64,000 nucleotides of DNA from Molossus alvarezi (GCA_037176705.1 CM073898.1:42845988-42909987), one strand, 5' to 3'; counted from the first letter of the stretch, positions 23,828-35,345 are shown. Notes: generated by a model not told the origin, from the letters alone. Made by a program: numbers and translations.

Positions 23828-25869
23828 GTTACTAGAAATCTAAGGACAATGAACGGGTAGCAGCTATTTGGAATGTGAAATTAGCTAAGATTTGTCAATG
23901 ATTCCAGCACCCCCTGGGAAGACCACTCTACTATCCTAATAGACCTTTCTGTAAGGTAATTTTTCTCCTTGATATTCAGCCCAATTTTACCTCCTCTTAG
24001 CTTCATCCCATTATTCACTGACATATTCCATTGGACCAGGCTAAGTGTTCCTTCTCCTCTTTCAGTATAGACACCTTGTCAGACTAATTACAGCCTCAGC
24101 AGCTTCAGCCAGCCTCATTCACAAGGTCCAAGACAGTAGCATTTAGGCAGCCGGATCCTGGCATGAATTCCTCATCTAGAAACTTACAGAAACACCACTG
24201 ACTGCAAGGAGATCTCTCCGTCCGTGTCCCTCATGACCTGCTTCCACAGCCTGCTCAGGTGCACGTGTTCAGGGCGGCAGTGCTGGACACCTTCACTTTT
24301 CCCTAAAATCCTTCTCTTTCTCTGCATTCCTCTCTCTGGCTCCAGAGTGAGCATAATGGACCTCAAGAATGTCCCTCTGCTTTCGATGGCAGCTTCCCAA
24401 GACACAGTCTTTTGCATCCCAATAATGGATCCCAGGATCTCACTTCAGCCGTCTGGAGAGGCACAGAGGCCTGAGACAAGCAGCCCTGTTTTCCCTCCCA
24501 GCTTGCCGTGGACTGACAAGCCCGAGGAGGAGGTGGTTTCGACTGGGCTCTGTTCATATTTGCAATTGAAGATGCCAGTTTGTGTGTCGCTTTGGGGGAA
24601 AGTAGTTGAGTATATGTGCATGTGTGTGTCTTTATAAATCACTCTGCGGTTTGTGAATTTTCTAATTGTTTTCTTGGTCAATAAAAAGCAGTGACTATTG
24701 AACATTTTTTTGCCACATGCTACATCCTAAACTTTGCCACAGCCTAAAGGAAAAACAGTTTCTACCGCAATTCAATACAGAATATGTATGTGTATATACA
24801 TATGGGTGTGTATGTATGTATATATATATATATAAAGAAAACTAAAATACAATTTCAGGAAACAATATTTATTTTAACCTAATGTGTGAGGTAGTACTCT
24901 ATTTTCTATTCTTACCCTTTTTAATTATTTTAAAAGGCTGTCCTTAACCCATTAAATTAATTTTACAACAAACTAATGAGTCAAGACCAAGAGCTTGAAA
25001 AACCCCAACACAGAGGCCCTGCTTCATCTCTGAGCCTGAGATCAGTTAGGATCCGGGGACGGCCCCTGTCTTTGCTCCCATCCTCACTGTGATCTGTGGC
25101 CAGACCCTCAGGAAGCCACATTCCACTTAGAAACCGGTGGACTTCTATCAACAGCCACGGGTGGTTTCTGATTCCCTGACCTCGGCTCCCAGAGCTGAGA
25201 TGACAAAGAAGAATGCCAAACTGAATCACCAGGCCCCTTTCTCCCAAGAGGCTCAAAGCCTACCAAACACACTGTGGATCAGCAGTGGTGGCCCCAGATG
25301 CGGGGTAGAGACAAGGGTCCTGAGATTGACTTTATAACCAAGCTGCGAGACAGAAGTTCTACGGGGTGGTCACAATTCGATCTTTCTATAAAACCCACCA
25401 CAGCAACATCAAGGGGCCCTCACAGACATTCGCAGAAAGGGCTATCAGCTAAATTATGTGTATGGTATAATGACTGAGGCCCTTGTGGCCCCTTTTTAAA
25501 TATTTCCTTTCCTGTCCGAACTTTTCTGTCCCCTTAATGTTTATTTCTGCTACATGAAATGTGAGAACTCGGGGAACTTACTTAAAAACTTTAAATAATA
25601 CATTTTTCTTAAGCTTTCTTTTTTGCTTTGGTAATTAGTTTCATCTACCAGTTCTCCTAAAACAAGCTAGAAATAATTCCCCTCCAGAATGATGATCCTT
25701 TGGTTGAAAGGCAAGGCCGTGTTGGGCCCTGTAGCTGCATGAGATGCCTGTTTCCATCTCAGAACACATAACCCTGGGTGCTGGGAGCCCGAGTTCCCCC
25801 AACACGGGGACGCAGGTCAACCCCTTCTCATGGGTGTCTGCTTCTCAGAGGCCCTTACTATACGGTGGC
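23828..25869. other. Unassigned sequence with a TATG/TATA microsatellite
   Basis: No gene or nameable repeat apart from the short AT array near 24.8 kb. Open frames of up to 137 codons lack family signatures. Confidence 0.4.
24778..24834. repeat. TATG/TATA-rich simple repeat
   Basis: Imperfect GTATGTATATA units pass into a TATATATATATA run. Confidence 0.85.
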
Positions 25870-26300
25870 TTCAACTAAGTTACAGATAAAGAATCCAAGG
25901 CTGGGGAAGCTAAGCAATCTAGCCAAGACCACAAACACATGAGGAAACTGGAATTTAATCCAATACAGTGATACCTCGGTTCTCGAACATAATTCGTTCC
26001 AGGAGGACGGTCGAGAACCGAATTTGTTCGAGAACCGAAGCAATGAAACCCAATAGGAAAGCGTGACTCCACAAAGCGTGACTCTCTCTGCACGCACACT
26101 GAGGACGCCAGCAAGGCGCGCTGGGCCGAATGAACGCCATTCGGCTCAACTCAGCTCATCTCGGAAGTTCGAGTTCCAAATATTTGTTCGGATTCCGAGA
26201 CAAATTTTCTCGAAACTCCTGGTCGAATACCGATTTGGTCGAAAACCGAGGCGTTCGAGAACCGAGGTATCACTGTACTCTGTCTCCAAAGCTCACTCTC
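25870..26300 (-). mobile_element. MIR SINE, reverse, split by a MITE
   Basis: Left part: TTACAGATAAAGAATCCAAGG, GGAAGCTAAGCAATCTAGCC, GACCACAAACACATGAGG, GGAATTTAATCCAA. Right part after the insertion: CTCTGTCTCCAAAGCTCA, which continues the MIR head. The two halves join cleanly if the 310-bp MITE and one TA are removed. Confidence 0.75.
25966..26275. mobile_element. Tc1/mariner-type MITE with perfect 23-bp TIRs
   Basis: The element begins CAGTGATACCTCGGTT and ends with the exact reverse complement; the two 23-bp terminal repeats are identical. A TA dinucleotide lies directly outside each end (25964-25965 and 26276-26277), the standard target duplication of Tc1/mariner transposons. Several subterminal copies of TCGAGAACCGA occur inside. 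At 310 bp it has no transposase and would have moved in trans. The CpG-rich repeats are little decayed, arguing for a fairly recent insertion. Confidence 0.9.
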
Positions 26301-26364
26301 CTTTCTCTTCAAAAAGCCTCTCTATTTACACACACAGATTTGCACCTTAAAAAAGTAGTGACTC

Positions 26365-26550
26365 ACACTGGCCAGGTGGCTCAGTTGGTGGGAGAGTCAC
26401 CCTGTACACCTGCAGGTTCAATTCCCAGTCAGGGTGAGTACAGAAGGCAACCAATCGATGCTTTTCTCTCTCCCTTCCTCTCTCTCCAAAAATCAATAAA
26501 AACATATCCCTGGGTGAGTATTTTAAAAAGTAAAAGTCATTTTAAAAATG
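26365..26550 (+). mobile_element. VES SINE
   Basis: The head reads CACTGGCCAGGTGGCTCAG, followed by the box-B-like GGTTCAATTCCCAGTCAGGG, CCAATCGATG, a CT-rich section and AAAAATCAATAAAAACATA. It is framed by a near-duplicate GTAGTGACTC/GTAGTGATTC (26355-26364 and 26551-26560). The middle part is shortened. Confidence 0.9.
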
Positions 26551-26670
26551 GTAGTGATTCTTATACCTAATATAAGGATTCATTGTTTAGACAATTTTTT
26601 TTCCATAAAAATCCACTTCAAAAATTAAAACTGAAGTCAAGGTTAAAATGTGGTTTGATTAATACATTTT

Positions 26671-26880
26671 TAGCCCTACTGGTGTGGCTCAGTGGGTTGA
26701 GCGTCGTCCCATGGACTGAGAGGTCCCAGTTCAATTCCTTGTGAGGGCACATTCCTGGGTTGCTGGCTTGATTCCTGGTGGAGAGCGTGCAGGAGACAGG
26801 CAATCAGTGTTTCTCTCTCACATTGATGTTTCTATCCCTCCCTTCCTCTTTCTTTAAAAACACTTATTTTAAAAATATAT
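26671..26880 (+). mobile_element. VES SINE
   Basis: Starts AGCCCTACTGGTGTGGCTCA, with box B altered to AGTTCAATTCCTTGTGAGGG, then GAGAGCGTGCAGGAGACAGG, CACATTGATGTTTCTATCCC and an AT-rich tail. It is full length but has several substitutions, so it belongs to an older VES layer. Confidence 0.9.
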
Positions 26881-27054
26881 TTTTATTTTAACACCAAAAT
26901 GTATATATGTATAATGAATCAGGTGAACATAAACCACAATGCTAAAGAGGAGACAGAACTCACTTTTTAAAAAAAAAATAGTCAAACTATTTAATTTTCA
27001 AAAAAATGGATAAGGAATTTACTATATTTAAAATTGAATTTTTTTCAAAAAACA

Positions 27055-27506
27055 AGCTCAGAATGAAATCTTGTCATTTGTGACAATATAGGTAAACCTA
27101 GAGGATATTATGCTAAGTGAAACAAGTCAGGAAGAGAAAGACAAATACTGTATGATTTCATTTATAGGTGAAATCTATAAAGTAAAACAAACAAAATAGA
27201 AACAAATTCATAGATACAGAGAACAAACTGATGTTTGTCAGAGGGAAAGGGGTTGGGGACGAGCAAAGTAAGTGAAGGGGATTAAAAGGTAGAAACTTGC
27301 AGATATAAAATGGATAAGTCACAAGGATGTCATGTATAGCACAGGGAATATTAGTCAATAATAAGGCAAAAACTTGCTTTGGTAACAAATGGTTACCAAA
27401 CTCAGCATGGTGACCATTTTGTAACGTATTTAAATATTAAATCACTATGTTGTAAACCTAAAACTAATATAATATTATATGTCACCTTTACTTCAATAAA
27501 AAAAAA
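27055..27506 (+). mobile_element. L1 3' end (L1MA-like), 5'-truncated
   Basis: It starts in the last part of ORF2 (GGATATTATGCTAAGTGAAA, AGAAAGACAAATACTGTATG) and runs through the 3' UTR (CAGAGGGAAAGGGGTTGGGG) to CACTATGTTGTAAACCTAAA and CTTCAATAAAAAAAAA. A VES SINE sits directly in its A tail. Confidence 0.85.
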
Positions 27507-27510
27507 GCTC

Positions 27511-27708
27511 GCCTGGCCGGTTTGGTTCAGTGGTTGAGCATTGACCCATGCACCAAGAGGTCACTGGTTCGATTCCCAGTCAGGGCACATGCCCAGGTTG
27601 TGGGCCAAATCCCCAGTGGGGGGCATGCAGGAGATGACCAATCAATGTTCTCCCTCATTGATGTTTCTATGTCTCTCTCTCTCTCTAAAAAAAAATCAAT
27701 AAAGAAAG
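27511..27708 (+). mobile_element. VES SINE in an L1 poly(A) tail
   Basis: A full-length copy with head GCCTGGCCGGTTTGGTTCAG, box B GGTTCGATTCCCAGTCAGGG, the palindromic CCCCAGTGGGGGGCATGCAG, then CT repeats and AATCAATAAAG. A short duplication of AAAGCTC type flanks it. Confidence 0.95.
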
Positions 27709-27825
27709 CTCAAGCTCACTGTGCATTTGAAATATATATTTGATTTTACTTTAAAGAATGAATATATTTTTAAAGAAATATCTATTCTATAAAGTGTGGT
27801 TTACTGGTATCATTTGCTCTATCAA

Positions 27826-27827
<2 letters not shown>

Positions 27828-27861
<34 letters not shown>
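27828..27861. repeat. (CA)n microsatellite
   Basis: Uninterrupted CA repeats, about 16 units. Confidence 0.95.
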
Positions 27862-30099
27862 CTAGAAGTTCATCCACATTTAAAATAAGGCTATCAGTAC
27901 TAGTCTCATAATTAGTAATCAACACAGTGTAACCTTAGACACAGTCTCTACCACATGAAGTTTATGATTAAAGCCAGAGTCCCTGCATCAACACTGGAAG
28001 GCATGCCCCTTGCAGATGGTAAATGATAGGCACGAGATGGTTCTCACCACCTTCATTCCAAAAGGAGCCTCAAGCCCTCTGTGTTTTAACCTTATAAGTA
28101 GACACAAAGGAGAAACTTCAGTCCAACCTTGACCTTTCTGCTGATGCCAACATGTAAATGTGTTTATACACTCAAAAAGCCCCGCTGATCCTTTCAGTCA
28201 ATGGAAACCCAGATGAAGAGACAGACTCGGGCAGAGAGAAGAGGAAAATGAGTGGCTAAGGAAATATGAGATGGAACGCTTTCAGCAGACATTTCTCAGA
28301 AGAGAGACTGGAGAAAAGTCAAGCTCCAACAGGATCCAGACGTTCTCCAGCCAAAGATACTGACTTGTGATATTTATGACCCCTGTTGTCTTGATCATTT
28401 AAAAATAATGTTGACCTCCCTCCCTGAATTTTTTGAGCCTTAAGAATATATTCGGGGTAATAAAAAATGTAAATGGATTGAAAGCTTGGTTCTCGTGGAG
28501 TAAGATGGTTAACTTCAAGTTAACCTGTCTAGACATATGAATAAAGTCTCTTAAAAGGGGAAGGCCCACCACAGCCAAGATACATTTTTCCAGGGCTGTC
28601 CTATGGCTGAATAACCTCCCATGAGCTCAACTCACTTCATGGAACAACTTCAACAAGAAGAAAGAAATGATCAAGTCCACCATATGCAAAGCTCTGTGGC
28701 CTCCATTTAAATCTCAGCCTCTCTTCTTTGTATCGCAGCTTCCTATAGGCGGGATGCAGGGAGTACTTAGTTTTCTGAATCCTCCCAGCCTCTAAAGGCT
28801 GGATGCCTGGGCCATTTTCCTACCTCACTCCGTCGTGGCTATAACTGACTAAATCACAGGAGTGGTATCGCCTGGAGCCAACTGAGGGTGGTGCAATGAG
28901 GGGAGGGCACTGCGGGCATAAGTGGATGACACCAGCAATCAGCACTGCCCTTGATGAAAGAAGAGTCCTCACCTAGCACCCATGCTTCAAGGCTCTGCAC
29001 CTCCTCTGGTTTGGCCTTCCCCATAGGTACCCTGGACCCCAAATGTCCTACCCAAATAGCCCTGGCCTCTTTCCAGGGTCCTTCATCTCCTGAGGTCAGA
29101 CTATGCCATGGCTATGCACATCCCTAGGCCTAAGAAGGTGAGGCACTGCTTGCAGAAGGTGGTATGTGGGCTTGGGGGATATCAAAGGCAGACATGCAGG
29201 CTAAGGTATCCTGCCCACTTTTGCATGAGTTCCACGCTTAGTCTGGAACAGCACTGGGGAAGGAGAACAAAGGCCCCAAAACACTCAGGACCCTTATGCA
29301 AGGCCTGGGACCATAAACCCCCAAGACCCCACCCCACCCAGGGGAATCTGGGGGCCAGTGGAAAAGAGCCATGAGGGAAACATCTTGAATATAGACAGAA
29401 ATAAGTGATTAATACCCATGACTTTGGGCTTTAAAATCTGTAAACTTGTGTGAAATGGAAAAGAGGATGAAGGTAATAACAGGTTCATGGAAAACTATAT
29501 ATCTAAGAACAAAGTGAAAAGAAATAAAGCAAAAATAGTGGATTGCTTTATACCAATCTTAGTCGTTTATGTGTACTGTTCATCATTTGTACTAAATTAG
29601 ATATATCATAATCATAATTCCACACATAATATGCATATGTATATATAATAAGTTATAAAAATTGCAATTGCAACAGAGGCACCAGAAAACTATAGATAGG
29701 AAAATCCAGGTGAGGTACAGGACCATCCAATGCAGAATTTTTAAAAGCTATGAACTATAATTGGTTTCCCGACTCTTTAGTCCCTTACCCATTTGGAGAA
29801 TATAGACCACCACAGAGAGAGAGAAAAAAATTGTGAGCATTTTTTCTTTTAGAAAAAAGCAGGGACTGCCCCCCCCCCAATTCAAACCTTGTTGTCAGGG
29901 CAAGGAGTGGGAGGAAGGATGTCAATGAGATTGCTTGGCGGCTGATACGAGTCCTCTGGGGTTTAGGGACAGAGTGCACACACATACAGGAAATCTAGAA
30001 GATGAGGGGCAGGCCAAGTAGCTGCTTCCACTGTGGAGGATGTGTGACCGGTCAAAGTGCACACCCACACCTCCCACGGAGCCTTGGAACCACACATCC
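27862..30099. other. Unassigned sequence
   Basis: No gene or nameable repeat is seen. A short C homopolymer lies at about 29871. Overlapping frames up to about 88 codons have no motif. Confidence 0.4.
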
Positions 30100-30310
30100 C
30101 AGGACCAGACTGCCCTGGTCTGGGGCTCTGACACTTAGCAACTATGCGGCCTTGAGTACAATGCTTAACCCCTCTGAGGCTCACTCGCCTCTTCTGTGAA
30201 ACAGATGATAAAAGTACCTGCTTCATAAGATTGTTGAATTAAATGAGTTAATATATATAAAGTGGTTACAGTAGCACTTGGCACAGATTAGTACCATATC
30301 ACTGTATGTT
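30100..30310 (+). mobile_element. MIR SINE
   Basis: GGGGCTCTGACACTTAGCAA, TACAATGCTTAACCCCTCTG, TGTGAAACAGATGATAAAAG, TGTTGAATTAAATGAGTTAA and AGCACTTGGCACAGATTAG reproduce a nearly complete forward MIR. Confidence 0.85.
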
Positions 30311-30847
30311 ATGAAGCAGATGGAGACCCCACAGGAGACAGAGCTAGCCTAGAGCTATTTTAAGTCTTGCCCAACAAGACTGGAGTCCCGTGTGAACCAG
30401 ATCCCTGAAGAACAGGGCTCAGCAGGGAGCAGTCAGCCAAAGGAAAGGCATGACCCATGTCAGTGACCATTCTAGCCACCGGGTCAGCAGCCTCTGACGC
30501 CCCCATGAAAGCACCCACAAGGGAGAGAACACCTGAAACATCAGCCAGGCCCAGAGATCCTGAAGCTGGCTTACCACAGTGCAGTTTCCCCAGGACTTTT
30601 TCTGCTGTTCTCTCCTTCCCCCTCCCTGCACTAACCCTGGAGGGGTCAATTACAGCAGCCAGCCAAGAAAGCAGAGAAAATGACCAAGAAAGAGAAGAGA
30701 TGGGTCTAGGAATTCCCCTTATCCCCTGCCCCACCACAACTACACAGCCCACAAAGGACCCTCACATAGAGACATGTGACCATTTACCATACTGGGACTC
30801 TAGATTCTTTTATAGGGTTGGGTATTCTCAGGATAGTGGGAGACAGA
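30311..30847. other. Unassigned sequence
   Basis: Overlapping frames of 130 codons (minus) and 153 codons (plus) cross this GC-moderate stretch without any recognisable motif. I do not call a gene. Confidence 0.35.
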
Positions 30848-31345
30848 GTTTTCCACAGAAACAGAACCAACAGGAGACAGATGATATAGATAATGTAGAT
30901 ATAGATATAGATATGTAGATGTATAGATATGGATACATAGATACACTCATAGAGGTAGCAACAGAGAGATTTAGAGACAGATTTATTTTAAGGAATTGTG
31001 GAGACAGACAAATCCAAAATCTTCAGGTTAGGTTAGCAGGCTGGAGACCCAGGAAAGAGCTGCTATTTCAGCTGAAGTCTAAATGCAGTGTGCTGGCAGA
31101 AGTACGCATTCCTCAGAGGAGACCAGTCTTTTTTCTGTTAAGGCCTTCAACCGATTGGGTGAGGCCCACACACATTAAGGAAGCTAATATGCTTTACTCA
31201 AAGCCTAGTGATTTAAATGTTAATCTCATATTTAAAAAAGACATACCTTCACAGAAACATCTAGAATATTATATGACCAAGTATCTAGGTTCCATGGCCT
31301 AACCAAGTTGACACCATCACAGAAAATTAACCATCACAGAGAAAA
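30848..31345 (-). mobile_element. Ancient LTR-like repeat with internal (ATAG)n, reverse
   Basis: The left end AGTTTTCCACAGAAACAGAA leads into a GATATA/TAGATG microsatellite (about 30888-30955), then AGACAGATTTATTTTAAGGA, GGCTGGAGACCCAGGAAAGA, GGCCTTCAACCGATTGGGTG, AAATGTTAATCTCAT and the end AATTAACCATCACA. On the minus strand it begins TGTGATGGTTAATTTT and ends near an AATAAATC-type signal, fitting a solitary MaLR/ERVL-class LTR. Family name uncertain. Confidence 0.6.
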
Positions 31346-32024
31346 ATGTTTCATGCTGATGTTGATCATATCCCACAAAACACATTCACTTGATGTACTA
31401 TGCTTATGACATACACACAATTCATCGTGTGCTTTACATGTTAAGAGTAAATGACATAAATATGGACTTTGTTTTTCTATTTTTTACCACTGTTACAGTT
31501 TTATACCAACCACTAGTAGAAATCAGAAAGAACATAGTGTGTTTTCCCGAAGGAAACTCCCATCTTCTGTGTCTTCGTACAAAGCAGTCCATGCTCAAGG
31601 TGTATTTGCTGACCAATCAGCCTCCTTTCTGTAACAGAATGTTGTGCCTGCATCTAAAACATGTGACTGAATTTTAGAGAATCACGCTGACGTGTAGGGG
31701 GGTCCCTCTACTTTGACTTGCAGACAGAGTCAGGAGCAGCAGCAGCAACACAAAAGGCCAGGCAGGAGCCCAGAGGGATCTACCATGTTAGTCGTTGAGT
31801 TGACCAGCATTTTCTTCAATTAGTCATGGAGCTTTATTTATTGATTCACAAACATCTATTGAGCATCTGCAATATAGCAATGTCCATCCTCCTAAAAGTT
31901 ATCATCCTTATTCTAAGTAATGTATAAATATGCTGGTCAAGGAACATGGGGGACTGTGGGGTCCCCTCTGGGACATATTCATTCCTCCCCAGCTGTGTCA
32001 CACTGAGAGTTCTACACCAGAAGT
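31346..32024. other. Unassigned sequence, weak L2 trace
   Basis: No gene. At about 31840-31900 ATTCACAAACATCTATTGAG resembles the reversed L2/MIR tail but is too short to place firmly. Confidence 0.35.
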
Positions 32025-32168
32025 GACCTCATGGCTTCTAGCTTCAGCTGTGCCACAGTCTTATTCTGTGATGTCAAGTCAGTCACCCTTTCTCCTCCAC
32101 TAAAGAGGATGGAAATTATAATGGACATGTTAAAGATCAGTGAGATAATGCCTGTGAGAGCACTTTAA
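32025..32168 (+). mobile_element. MIR SINE relic
   Basis: GCCACAGTCTTATTCTGTGA, GTCAAGTCAGTCACCCTTTC and ATCAGTGAGATAATGCCTGT followed by AGCACTTTAAA match the middle and 3' parts of MIR. Confidence 0.6.
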
Positions 32169-32609
32169 AAAAAATAAAATAGAAAACAAGTGAAAGGTAT
32201 TTCTACACTCAGCCTTGGAGATTTTTCATACTGACTTCTGCCTTAGGAGAATCCAATAGAGCTGAATGGCAACAGTGTAAGGCAATAGCCAAATCAGGTT
32301 GAGACTCTGGAACTGTCAATCAGCTTGAAAACCCAACCAAAAGGAAGATGGCATGAAGGCCAGCCTTGCAAATGCCTGCTCCCAAATAACCCTCCCGCTG
32401 GACTACTGTACATATCTGTTAGTCAACCCCTAGAGTGTCATTGCTTTGGGTTAACTGGTCCCCCAAAGAATCAGCACATTAAGTTATTACTTGTAGTCTT
32501 TTCTACTTTAATGTGCCTTGGTTTACTGAACGCCACTATACCACCACAGCCAGAAAAAAGACTAGTAGGAAGGCTGGAGAAAGAGGAACTAGGAGGAATC
32601 TGGGAAAAA
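32169..32609. other. Unassigned sequence
   Basis: No gene or named repeat is recognised. Two overlapping open frames of 100 and 78 codons have no protein signature. Confidence 0.35.
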
Positions 32610-32755
32610 CCTTTTCTTACAGAATAGGAAACAGAGGCTCAAAAAAATTAAGATCATTGTCTAGTAGCACACAGCTAATCAGTGACAGAACTACAGCAGT
32701 CTCTGACGGGCAAGCCAATGTCCTCTCTACTGAATGCCCTCCATGCTGACAATTC
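32610..32755 (-). mobile_element. MIR SINE relic, reverse
   Basis: AGAATAGGAAACAGAGGCTC, GCACACAGCTAATCAGTGAC and AAGCCAATGTCCTCTCTACT are reverse MIR landmarks. Confidence 0.65.
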
Positions 32756-32817
32756 TCTAGACCAACTGGAATAGAGAAAATACTTGGTTATTAGAAATCC
32801 TTGACTAATGGGGCCTA

Positions 32818-32885
32818 TTTAGCACCGAGCCAAATTCTGGGCACACAACAAATACTCAATAAATGCTTTTTGATTAATTATTAAG
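32818..32885 (+). mobile_element. L2/MIR-type 3' tail
   Basis: CTGGGCACACAACAAATACTCAATAAATGC matches the shared tail of MIR and L2 elements. Confidence 0.5.
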
Positions 32886-32934
32886 AAAACTTTATTATAG
32901 GCCACTAATGTTATTTTTTCAATTGCGTTCACTT

Positions 32935-33085
32935 ATAATCTCATGTTTATCTGTAGAGCTGATGGGGTAGGTGTTATCTAACTCAAGAACAGAAAACTAA
33001 GGCTCTGAAAGGTTCCATGCCTTTCCAAAGTAGGCACAGAGCCTAGCTAAAACTCAGGTGTCTTGACTTGCTGCCAGGGTTCTTC
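32935..33085 (-). mobile_element. MIR SINE relic, reverse
   Basis: GGTAGGTGTTATCTAAC, GAACAGAAAACTAAGGCTCT, CTTTCCAAAGTAGGCACAGA and AAACTCAGGTGTCTTGACTT follow the order of a reverse MIR. Confidence 0.6.
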
Positions 33086-33414
33086 CATGGCCCGGACTCA
33101 ACAACACTGCAGGGGCCAAAGGAGTTAACATGGGTGCAGCAGCAGATGGCTCCCTGCCTGCCTATGGAGGTGACTTTGTATCTGCAGGAAGCTTTCTCCG
33201 CCCTCACAGTGAGGGAAGGGGCAGGGAGGCACTAGCTTTTATGAGCCCAGTTATAACAGAGAAACAATGGGTTCGCCAACATGCCCAGGGCTCCCACATG
33301 GGAGCAAGCGGTGTTCCGGCTGCTGCCTGCAGGCACAAGGGTTCCACTCATAGAGTCAATCCTGGTTATCACACACTAGAACTTCTCCCTGGGTCTTCTA
33401 AAAGTCCTCTGAGC

Positions 33415-33613
33415 CCAGCCAGTGTGGCTCAGTGGGTTGAGCATCCTCCCATGGACTAAGCGGTCCTGGTTCGATTCCTGGTCAGGGCACATGCCCGGGT
33501 TGTGGGATTGATCCTTAGTAGGGGGCATGCTGGAGGCAGCTGATCAATGTTTCTCTCTCTCTCTCCCTTCTTCTCTCTCTGAAAAATCAATAAAAATATA
33601 TTTTTAAAAAATT
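33415..33613 (+). mobile_element. VES SINE with target-site duplication
   Basis: The copy runs from CCAGCCAGTGTGGCTCAG through box B GGTTCGATTCCTGGTCAGGG and AGTAGGGGGCATGCTGGAGG to CT repeats, AAAAATCAATAAAAATA and an AT-rich tail. A 15-bp direct repeat (33400-33414 and 33614-33628, two mismatches) frames it. Confidence 0.95.
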
Positions 33614-33814
33614 AAAAGTCCTTTGAACAAAATTAATGTGTTTTTTTTTCCTTTAGGGCATGCAGAAGTATGAGTACGTGCCCATGCATGCACACACACA
33701 CACATACTTTTTACATACTTTTGAAATTAATTATTTATATGACTATTTTTCTCACTAGACTCTTGGACAAGACTCTTAGAATCTTCTGCCTTGTTTTTAT
33801 CTTTGTTTTTCCAA

Positions 33815-34295
33815 CACCTATCTTGATACAGATGGCCAATAGACATATAAAAAGATGCTCAATATCACTATTCATCAGAGAAATGCAAATTAAAACCACA
33901 ATGAGATATCGCCTCACGCCTATCAGAATGACTATCATCAATAAATCAACAAAAACAAGTGCTGGAGAGGATGTGGAGAAAAGGGAACCCTCCTGCACTG
34001 TTGGTGGGAATGCAGGTTGGTACAACCACTGTGGTAAACAGTATGGAAATTCCTCAAAAAATTTAAAATGCAACTGTCTTATGACCCAACAATTCCACTT
34101 GTCGGAATTTATCCAAAGCAACCCAAAACACTAATTCAAAAGAATATATGTACCCCTATGTTCTTTGCAGCATTATTTACAATAGCCAAGGTTTGGAAAC
34201 AGCCCTAGTGCCCCTCCGTAGATGAGCGGATAAAAAAGTTGTGGTACATTTACACAATGGAATACTACTCTGCCATAAAATTGAGTAACACGGAG
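33815..34295 (+). pseudogene. L1 ORF2 C-terminal relic
   Basis: The sequence encodes, with frameshifts, the end of L1 ORF2p: a stretch equivalent to [20 protein letters not shown], then a decayed Cys/His-rich segment around [11 protein letters not shown]. The DNA landmarks CAGCATTATTTACAATAGCC and ATGGAATACTACTCTGCCAT follow. It stops abruptly before the ORF2 terminus and 3' UTR, so both ends are lost. It cannot be functional. Confidence 0.85.
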
Positions 34296-35150
34296 GTTTA
34301 ACAAGTCTTTGTTGAAATAAAATTAGGGTGACTGCACTACCCGCTGGGAGGGCTAAGACGTTAAGTCATGGACTCTTCAGTGTGCATGAGCTTGTCCTGG
34401 GTCTTTAGTGGGGACAGGAGCTCTGGGACGCCCGGACTCTTGAGGTGTGAAGCAATGAGAGAAAAAAGGGCTGGCTGAGAATAAGTTCCCAAACAGACAG
34501 GGAAGTCCCAACCTCAGAATCCCAGCTTCTAGAACTGAGTTGCATGTTACTGTAGGTCCCTTCAGTTCCATTTCAAACATTAGGATTCGGGACAGAAAAG
34601 TTGCAAAACCTGACACCAACTAAGCTCATGGGGGGGCTATCAAGGCAATGAGACCTGCAGTGAGGCCTGGGCAGACCTACAAAGTCTGCCCAGGCCTCAC
34701 CTTCTCCGCCCACAACGTGGGTCAGATAAGATCTGATTGTTATCGTTGTTCAAAGAAGAAGCCTGAGACAGAAAGAGCCAGTGCTGCGAGGTGGGCCATT
34801 AATGTCTTCTCCAGGGGAAACTGGGGGTGCTTGTTTTCCTTCTTACCTCCAGGTCAGCTTTCCCAAGAGGAGTGTGAGAATGTGCCACCACTGGGGAGGC
34901 CGAACGTGCACTAATTGGGACCCAGGGTTTGGTCGAGTTGGATGGGATTACTCAGTACTGAGTGGAAAAGTAGGGCTCTGTGCAACATATGGCAACAAGA
35001 TTGAGTTCGGAATAAATCAAAACCATCTAAGTTTGCTTTAGAGACACAGGTGACTTTTTGAGAAGGGGGAATATAGGGTTGCTGTTCTTATCTGTATGGC
35101 TCATCGTGGCACTTCGGATTCTGTTTCTGTTCATTCTTTGGTGATTTTTA
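34296..35150. other. Unclassified sequence after a broken L1, contains a hairpin
   Basis: The L1 ends at GAGTAACACGG and unrelated sequence of higher GC follows. An AATAAAATTAGGG tract lies close to the junction. I cannot match this block to a known repeat, and its open frames (80-88 codons) have no family signature. A perfect inverted repeat lies inside it (separate entry). Confidence 0.4.
34660..34700. repeat. Perfect hairpin: 17-bp arms, 7-nt loop
   Basis: The left arm 34660-34676 (GTGAGGCCTGGGCAGAC) is exactly reverse-complementary to the right arm 34684-34700, with CTACAAA between. The arms are about 70 percent GC. A perfect inverted repeat of this length is unlikely by chance in 64 kb. 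Function is unknown. Confidence 0.95.
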
Positions 35151-35154
35151 GGTA

Positions 35155-35345
35155 GTCGAGTGCTTTCTGTATTCCCAACACTGCCTGTATATTATCCTAT
35201 TAAATTTTCCTATTTTATCTATGTGTTAGGTATTATTATGTCCACTTCCTAGGTAAGGATGTTGAAAGAGACAAATTAACTAACCCAAGGTCACACACCT
35301 AATAGTCAACAGAGCAACTTTTCAGCCCTAGATGACTCTAAACCC
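35155..35345 (-). mobile_element. MIR SINE, reverse
   Basis: TGTTAGGTATTATTATGTCC, AGGTAAGGATGTTGAAAGAG, ACTAACCCAAGGTCACACAC and CAGCCCTAGATGACTCTAAA show an almost complete reverse MIR. Confidence 0.8.
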
